From assembly GCA_951804985.1 (NCBI GenBank), contig OX638131.1:104180464-104244463 (forward strand): 64,000 bases of DNA, read 5' to 3'. The DNA is from Dryomyza anilis. Taxonomy: Eukaryota > Arthropoda > Insecta > Diptera > Dryomyzidae. Shown in pieces: positions 58,084-64,000 of the stretch; position 1 is the first letter of the stretch; each line of letters opens with the position of its first letter. The notes beneath the pieces are model-generated. The model ran no database searches and was not told the DNA's origin. It saw only the letters and a program-made list of their open reading frames with translations. Both the position numbers and the translations under genes were made by a program.

Positions 58084-59332
58084 ATGTCTAGTACAACTAT
58101 CGAAAGCGTTTTTTTTAATAAATGTTTGCTTAATTTGTCGTTGCTCCATCAAACACTTGACAACTGAAGTCAAACGGGTCTCGATATTTTCACGAATTGC
58201 GCGTTAGTATCAAATTTAGAACTTTAAAGTCATGGAAAATAACGTTCTCGGGCTGTTAAAAACAAAAAATAAATTATCTCGTCTTGAATTAAATATCGAT
58301 AAACAAACGCAACATAGAAAAATTATTAACGCGATATTTGCAGAAAACGTTGTGGTTGCTTCAACTTTCTCTCGGAAATCAAAGGTAAATCTTGAACTAA
58401 AGTGCTTTAAGAAGAATTTTTAAATCTCGTTTTAGATCCGAAAAGTTTACATAAAAACTAATTATTGTATATCGTATCATCTATATAAAAGATTTATTCG
58501 ATAAAAATACTGTATTATAAATATATAAAAATGTTTTTAAAATATATACATAATATTACATATGTATTTGATTTATGTCAAAAAAAATATATATTTCTCT
58601 CTGCAGAGTTGACAAATTTTATTTTCACGTTTTTATTTTCAAAACCAAAAAATATGCAATTGGTTCAATTAGTTGGCATCACTAGTTGACAACTTTTATT
58701 TTCACGTTTTTATTATTAAACGCAAAAAAATTTCAATTGGTTCAATCAGTTGGCATCAGTAGTTCTCGTTTCGTCTGCTTGAGTTTTCATTTCATACCTT
58801 CTCACTGTCGCTGTCGTCCGTCATGTGTCAGATCGTATGTTTGAGAAACCAGTTTCTGCAATAAGTCAACGAATTCGTTTAAATATACACGACGAATGAC
58901 CTTTCGTAGTACTTTCGTCGTGTGTGCACACGAATTTCAAATAATATAAATAAAAACAAACAATAATACGGATTCTGTATTATGTAGAGAATGAATTTTC
59001 AAACATGATGTAGTAACATTAAGTTAAATAAAATCAAATGTTTTTAAAAACCATGAATATGTAGTCAACCTACATTTTTTCAAAATGAAGACACAAATTG
59101 TATATAATATACTACAGTAATTTTTATGGTGTACAACTTTTCTCGACTACTAAATTCCATATCGCCTCGCCAGAATTTTGATAGATTAAGGAGTGTTTGA
59201 AACACACATAGTGGACTTTTAACATTGGCAAAGCACGTTATCAATTCTGAAAAATCACGTTCTGGAAATCTAAGATTAAAAAATATCAATTATTTAATCC
59301 TACATCGACTATCGTAAATTTTATTTCAAGAC
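58084..59332. other. Unique AT-rich DNA
   Basis: Contains a local duplication: AGTTGACAA with TTTTATTTTCACGTTTTTAT occurs near 58609 and 58685, each followed by TTCAATTGG-like text and TTGGCATCA. An ATG frame of 63 codons at 58232-58423 has no recognised domain. Confidence 0.5.
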
Positions 59333-59699
59333 TAGCTGGACCCGTGCACGACTCGTGCGTAGATTTTGTGAATGCAAGGATATGGAGCGTTTTATTAAAA
59401 TAAAAAAAAAATTCTTATTTATATCACGAATTCGTGCTTATTGGTTTTATAAATGTAGTAACCAAATAACAATTCTCCGCCAAAACAACTTTTCTCAGAA
59501 ACAATTATTTCTCAGACTGCGCTTCCCCGTAGAATATTTCGCCCTAGATTTCTTCCCAGTAAAAAATTTTTCCCCATGGAACGCTTTCCCGTAGAATTCT
59601 TCGCGGTAGAAATCTTCCCGTAGAACTCATTCCGGTAGAAATCTTCCCGTAGAACTCATCTCGGTAGAATTCTTCCCCGTAGAGTTTTTCACAGTAGAA

Positions 59700-60118
59700 A
59701 TTTTAGTGTGGTGAGTTTTAATGAGGTGAGTTTCAGTGTGGTGAGTTTAGGTGAGGTGAATTTTGGTGTGGTGAGTTTTAGTGTGGTGAATTTTATTGTG
59801 GTGAGTTTCGATGTGATGAATTTTATTGTGGTGAGTTTTAGTGTGGTAAGTTTTAGTGTGGTAAGTTTTAGTGTGGTAAGTTTTAGTGTGGTGAGTTTTA
59901 GTGTGGTGAATTTTGGTGTGGTGAGTTTTAGTGTGGTGAATTTTAGTGTAGTGAGTTTCAATGTGGTGAATTTTATTGTGGTGAGTTTTAGTGTGGTAAG
60001 TTTTAGTGTGGTGAGTTTTAGTGTGGTGAATTATAGTGTGGTGAATTTTAGTGTGGTGAATTTTAGTGTGGTGAATTTTAGTGTGGTGAATTTCATTGTG
60101 GTGAGTTTTAATGTGGTG
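59700..60118. repeat. 15-bp minisatellite, unit GTGTGGTGAGTTTTA
   Basis: About 28 units, the reverse complement of the array at 21525-21960. Alternating GAGTTTTA and GAATTTTA units occur in both. Confidence 0.95.
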
Positions 60119-60156
60119 TGGTTGCTTTTGTTTTTTTTTTTTGTGTTTGAGTTTTT

Positions 60157-60848
60157 ATACCCTACACTAAGAGTGAAAGGGTATATTCAGTTTGGTACGC
60201 CGTTTGTAACACCCAGAAGGAAGCATCTCCGGTATGGAAAAGTATATATATTCTTGATCAGCATGACCTCCTGAGTCGATTTAGCGATGTCCGTCTGTCC
60301 GTCTGTCTGTCTGTCTGTTGAAATCCCTACTACTTTTAAAATTGAAGAGCTAGATAAACTTAGATTACTAATATACCTACGCTGTATGTGCGAAAAAATT
60401 GGCGAGATCGGTCCATTGTGACCTATGATCCGACCACTTATGTTCAAATACCTCATATAAAAAGTACATATAAAGATCAATTTTTATGTATACGTGCTTA
60501 GGTAAACTTTTTTGGTCAAATATATATTGATATCATACTCAAATACATGATAGTAATGTTTTCTGGCGAAAAGACTTGCGGTTCACAAAAAAAATCGAAA
60601 TTCGGTACACCTACCCATTTGTAAATATGGGTTTCAAATGAATGAAAATTCTTCAGCGATTGAATGTTTGAAGTTATTTTCAGGATTCGTATACCCTGGT
60701 GACCTATATATCACTTTGAATGGTAACCACACATATGTGTAGGGTATTTATAGTCGGCTTAGACCGACTATAATTTTGATAATCCTAACTATCATAATTA
60801 CACCTACTTTAAAATTTCCCATGTGATCTAACCTTCACAACTGGTTTG
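60157..60848 (+). mobile_element. DINE-1/Helentron-like element, subfamily 2 copy A
   Basis: Starts ATACCCTACACTAAGAG, then AGGGTATATTCAGTTTGGTA, AACACCCAGAAGGAAGCATC, GTATATATATTCTTGATCAG and a GTCT run. Near the 3' end GTGTAGGGTATTT is inverse to the start. A TAGTCGG/CCGACTA hairpin follows, and the copy ends CACAACTGGTT. It differs from the subfamily at 22964 in most of the interior. It sits between two halves of a Helitron-like element. Confidence 0.85.
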
Positions 60849-61050
60849 TTTCATCTTCTTAGCTTGTGCTTATTGGTGCCGAGTTATGTCGTTTTGAAAG
60901 TTTAGGTTGTATGGGAGGTACCACGCCCCTTTGTCCAATCCCGCCCATATATAGCCTATGACACCCTCCGGACTCCATAGTATCCTGGTGCAAAATTTCA
61001 GTTAAATCGGTTCAGCGGTTTAGACGTGATGCTGGAACAAACTGACAGAC

Positions 61051-61098
<48 letters not shown>

Positions 61099-61149
61099 GG
61101 ACAGACCGGCAGACTGACAGACGGACCAAGAGTTGTATATATATATAGA

Positions 61150-61355
61150 TTCGCAAATAGTTATCTCGGTATTTCATCTACTACAGATTGTGGGAAACAT
61201 TCTGGAAATGATACTTCATAATGCACTGTTGTTTTTAAGAAAAGGCAATTTCTATATCTTTTTTAGAATTACGTGATAAAATCAAACTGGAATTTTTGAC
61301 TAACGAGCTTTAACGAGATTCTTGTAACTTCTCGACTTCTAACAATTCGAAACAA
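61150..61355. other. Spacer between two mobile elements
   Basis: About 206 bp of AT-rich DNA. Nothing recognised. Confidence 0.5.
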
Positions 61356-62089
61356 AACCAGTTGGGAAGGTTAGATCACATGGGAAATTTTAAAGTAGGT
61401 GTAATTATGATAGTTAGGATTATCAAAATTATAGTCGGTCTAAGCCGACTATAAATACCCTACACATATGTGTGGTTACCATTCAAAGTGATATATAGGT
61501 CACCAGGGTATACGAATCCTGAAAATAACTTCAAACATTCAATCGCTGAAGAATTTTCATTCATTTGAAACCCATATTTACAAATGGGTAGGTGTACCGA
61601 ATTTCGATTTTTTTTGTGAACCGCAAGTCTTTTCGCCAGAAAACATTACTATCATGTATTTGAGTATGATATCAATATATATTTGACCAAAAAAGTTTAC
61701 CTAAGCACGTATACATAAAAATTGATCTTTATATGTACTTTTTATATGAGGTATTTGAACATAAGTGGTCGGATCATAGGTCACAATGGACCGATCACGC
61801 CATACAGCGTAGGTATATTAGTAATCTAAGTTATAAGTTTCATTTATCTAGCTCTTCAATTTTAAAAGTCTTAGGGATTTCAACAGACAGACGGACAGAC
61901 GGACGGACAGACAGACAGACGGACAGACAGACGGACAGACAGACGACCAGACGGACATCGCTAAATCGACTCAGGAGGTCATGCTGATCAAGAATATATA
62001 TACTTTTCCATACCGGAGATGCTTCCTTCTGGGTGTTACAAACGGCGTACCAAACTGAATATACCCTTTCACTCTTAGTGTAGGGTATA
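61356..62089 (-). mobile_element. DINE-1/Helentron-like element, subfamily 2 copy B
   Basis: Reverse-complement copy of 60157-60848, very similar along its length. It begins AACCAGTTGGGAAGGTTAGA (the 3' end), then the hairpin TAGTCGG/CCGACTA, and finishes CTTAGTGTAGGGTATAA (the 5' start). A longer CAGA/CGGACAGA run (61885-61950) accounts for part of the length difference. Confidence 0.87.
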
Positions 62090-63000
62090 AATATCATTCT
62101 TAAATATCGACTAATGAACGTAGATGTCAAACAACAACAAAAATACCCCATACTTAAAAATACCTCATAAAAACATGCAAATGAGATATCGAACTAACAT
62201 GTTTAATCAAGGTTGGAAATAATGTTCTCGACTTCTAAGATTCGCGAAAATCGATCTCGTTGTTTAATATAATATCGTTTATTTGAAGCAATACCATTTA
62301 CTTTCCATGATTTACAAATTGGATTCTCTATCTTTAACCTAGTATCGGCTATCGGAAGCATTCCAGGTTGCTTCTGATAGCAACCTTATACTTTACTAAT
62401 GTTAGTTTTCCTCTGGACTACCAAATGTAATCTCATCCACTTTCTTGGTTATAAATATAATATCGACTATCAGAACCATTAACTAACAGATTGCCAAAAA
62501 GCGATATCGTTCTTTAATCTAGTATCAACTATAGAAAGTAGTCTTGACATTGCTGTAATTTCTACCACAATGAATCAACTCTGGTCTATGTGTACGACAT
62601 CTCTAAAATTGCCGATACCGCAAAACCTAACCTACCGCCTTTCGTTCTCTATTTTGTCACGAGTAAGGACGAAACCACGCAAGATCTCGTACTAAGATAC
62701 TTCTACGAATTTCTCAAAATATCATTCTCTACATAAAAGTTTCCTTGTTCTTCGATCTAATATCGACTATCGGAAGCAGTCACAAAACAACACTAATACA
62801 TTGCTGGTTTTTCTACCACTGCTGGACTGCCAGAGGCAATTTCGTTCTCTATCTTCACGAGTTATGAGACGAATTCAAGCGAGATCTCGCACTAAGAATA
62901 CTGCAACGAAAGTCACGAAATCTCGTTCTCGACCGTTACGATTCACAAAAGCGATCTTGTTTTTAACGAGATTTTGAAGAGGATTTTTTTAAAATATGTT
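62090..63000. repeat. Degenerate dispersed repeat, core TATCGACTATCGGAAGCA
   Basis: The phrase TCTAATATCGACTATCGGAA or variants occurs near 62337, 62458, 62519 and 62756, often near TTCGTTCTCTATCTT and GAGATCTCG text. A single similar word lies at 59303. It looks like an old tandem or clustered repeat with irregular spacing. Confidence 0.55.
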
Positions 63001-63290
63001 TCTTGATGCATTCCGTCTCGACGACAAATTGTAATGTGGAAAAGTGTGCAAAAAATTTGAAAAATACATAGATAATATTATTATTTTCTCCAAATTTTCC
63101 TGTTAATGCGCAACATATTACGAATGGCACGACCATAACTCTTGAGAAGGCACCGCAAACGTCAACCCAAATTTGACAAATGCAACTCTAATTTATGCAG
63201 GGATTAATTGTGGGTATTGTTTTGTATCCAACATAAGCATCATACACACTCCGATTCATCGGTCCCTCTATCAATTCGTTTATAAATCTA
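63001..63290. other. Unique DNA
   Basis: No feature recognised apart from frames that run into the CATC microsatellite. Confidence 0.45.
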
Positions 63291-63355
63291 TCCATCCAAC
63301 CATCCATCCATCCATCCATCCATCCATCCATCCATCCATCCATCCATCCATCCAG
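63291..63355 (+). repeat. (CATC)n microsatellite
   Basis: About 14 tandem CATC units. It creates Ile-His-Pro-Ser and Gly-Trp-Met-Asp frames that are not genes. Confidence 0.95.
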
Positions 63356-63724
63356 AAACTCTTTCATCCAGAAACCCATTCATCCGTCCGACCTTCCTCC
63401 CCGTAAACCAAAGCGATATGAACGTCTAACTGCTGTGGTTTTCTATGCACTTGAAGTGGAAGTGTATCCGATGTCAGTCATGTGTGAGTGCGAAATGGGT
63501 TAAAGACGCAAGTGCTGCTGCTGCTGCTGATGCTCCTAATGAAACTTTACCCCTGGAGTGTTGAGTGTGGTTAGCATTGCTGTGGCTTATATGGAAATTT
63601 GGGTGAGTGGAGTAAATTTGGGTTTTCACTTTATCCAACAAACATTATCTACTCTTCCTTCTCTAACTAAACTTCTTCATCTTTTCCGCTTCTTCTTATT
63701 TTATGCTTCTACTTCTTCGGCCCA
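63356..63724. other. Unique DNA of mixed composition
   Basis: Includes a short GCTGCTGCTG run near 63515. The plus-strand frame at 63558-63887 lies opposite the 43-codon ORF and is likely its shadow. Confidence 0.45.
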
Positions 63725-63856
63725 TCACAATAGCCTTTTGTTTCTGACACTTGCCACATCCATAAGTTTAGCACTAAACTTATCTGTTTCCTCCTGTTTG
63801 AAGATGCCGTCTCGTAAAAGTCCTTCTATGACTTGCGGCAATTCGATGTATTTCAT
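63725..63856 (-). CDS. Short coding-like ORF, 43 codons, function unknown
   Basis: An ATG-initiated minus-strand frame of 43 codons ending TGA. It reads MKYIELPQVIEGLLRDGIFK, then QEETDKFSAKLMDVASVRNK, then RLL. The composition is balanced, hydrophilic and rich in charged residues, unlike the low-complexity frames elsewhere here, and codon use looks coding-like (CTG, GGC, GAG and AAG present). It has no signal peptide, membrane segment or Cys and suggests a helical domain fragment. A possible splice acceptor (TTCTGGTAG) lies directly before the ATG, so it may instead be a last exon of another gene, a retro-copy fragment or a transposon relic. I do not recognise the family. Confidence 0.35.
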   Translation of the reverse strand: MKYIELPQVIEGLLRDGIFKQEETDKFSAKLMDVASVRNKRLL

Positions 63857-64000
63857 TCTACCAGAACATTTTATTTGTTTGTTCTAGGTTTATATGCCAT
63901 GTACGACTGAATATTTGGTAAGTTTCGCAAATTATTTGCGGCCTGAACGATTCATCCGGCCACAATTGTTCTGAATTGATTGCCTCTTCCTTTAATTTTC
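63857..64000. other. Right edge of the window, unassigned
   Basis: Less AT-rich sequence lying upstream of the 43-codon minus-strand ORF. It has the possible acceptor TTCTGGTAG next to that ATG. It could contain further exon sequence, but no frame is convincing. Confidence 0.35.

Larger units (their letters stand above)
59333..61149 (+). mobile_element. Helitron-like element carrying a nested DINE-like element
   Basis: Inverse-oriented sister of 21101-22225. It starts AGCTGGACCCGTGCACGACT. A CCCGTAGAA-rich zone and the 15-bp minisatellite (59700-60118) follow. It is then interrupted at 60157-60848 and resumes TGTTTCATCTTCTTAGCTTG, GAGTTATGTCGTTTTGAAAG. It ends with a CAGA-type run and GAGTTGTATATATATATAGA. 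Removing the insert restores colinearity with the sister copy. Confidence 0.82.

Noticed and set aside
58232..58423. Plus-strand ATG frame of 63 codons
   Set aside because: The composition is plausible but there is no recognised family, and it is too short to call without transcripts.
63558..63887. Plus-strand frame of 109 codons
   Set aside because: It overlaps the better-looking minus-strand ORF and has no domain; probably a shadow.

Overview
The window is AT-rich eukaryotic intronic DNA, most likely from a higher (brachyceran) fly with a large, repeat-laden genome. The grounds are intron-split exons of a neuronal immunoglobulin-superfamily protein of the fly DIP (dpr-interacting protein) type, tRNA-derived SINEs, DINE-1/Helentron-like elements carrying GTCT microsatellites, and long simple satellites. 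Nothing bacterial or viral is present. The exact species cannot be told from the sequence.

The one gene I can support runs on the minus strand. Six exons (33138-33091, 32660-32563, 30731-30524, 30100-29945, 24668-24540, 12956-12819) join with GT/AG borders and matching phases. They give about 259 codons covering a short linker, Ig domain 1, Ig domain 2 and the first part of Ig domain 3. The signal-peptide exon should lie upstream (above 33138, possibly past 64000). The end of Ig3 and the C-terminal membrane anchor should lie beyond position 1. Introns grow from about 420 bp to 11.6 kb, and at least 30.8 kb upstream of exon 33091-33138 holds no further exon I could recognise.

By my array boundaries roughly 40 % of the window is tandem repeat. 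Several arrays (251-1905, 3620-4056, 7750-8530, 14030-15740, 51765-52965, 54285-55455, and more loosely 24835-27010) share a 19-bp (19-22 bp) period and an alignable T-tract/A-tract consensus, so they look like diverged members of one satellite superfamily. Others are 8-bp (4775-6742; 37476-37978; 41340-43055), 9-bp (33415-36280), 10-bp (43565-44815, 45590-47215, 48415-50960), 12-bp (10652-11713) and 16-bp palindromic (17255-18018) arrays. Many contain higher-order duplications of 189-728 bp.

Interspersed elements are: four copies of one tRNA-derived SINE; four DINE-1/Helentron-like elements (two subfamilies), one inserted inside a Helitron-like element whose uninterrupted sister copy lies at 21101-22225; two copies of a foldback MITE with arms of about 125 bp; and three copies of an unnamed repeat with inverted-repeat-like ends, one split by a SINE. 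A 43-codon coding-like ORF sits near the right edge at 63725-63856. The long predicted proteins of the window (up to 959 residues) are translations of satellites, not genes.
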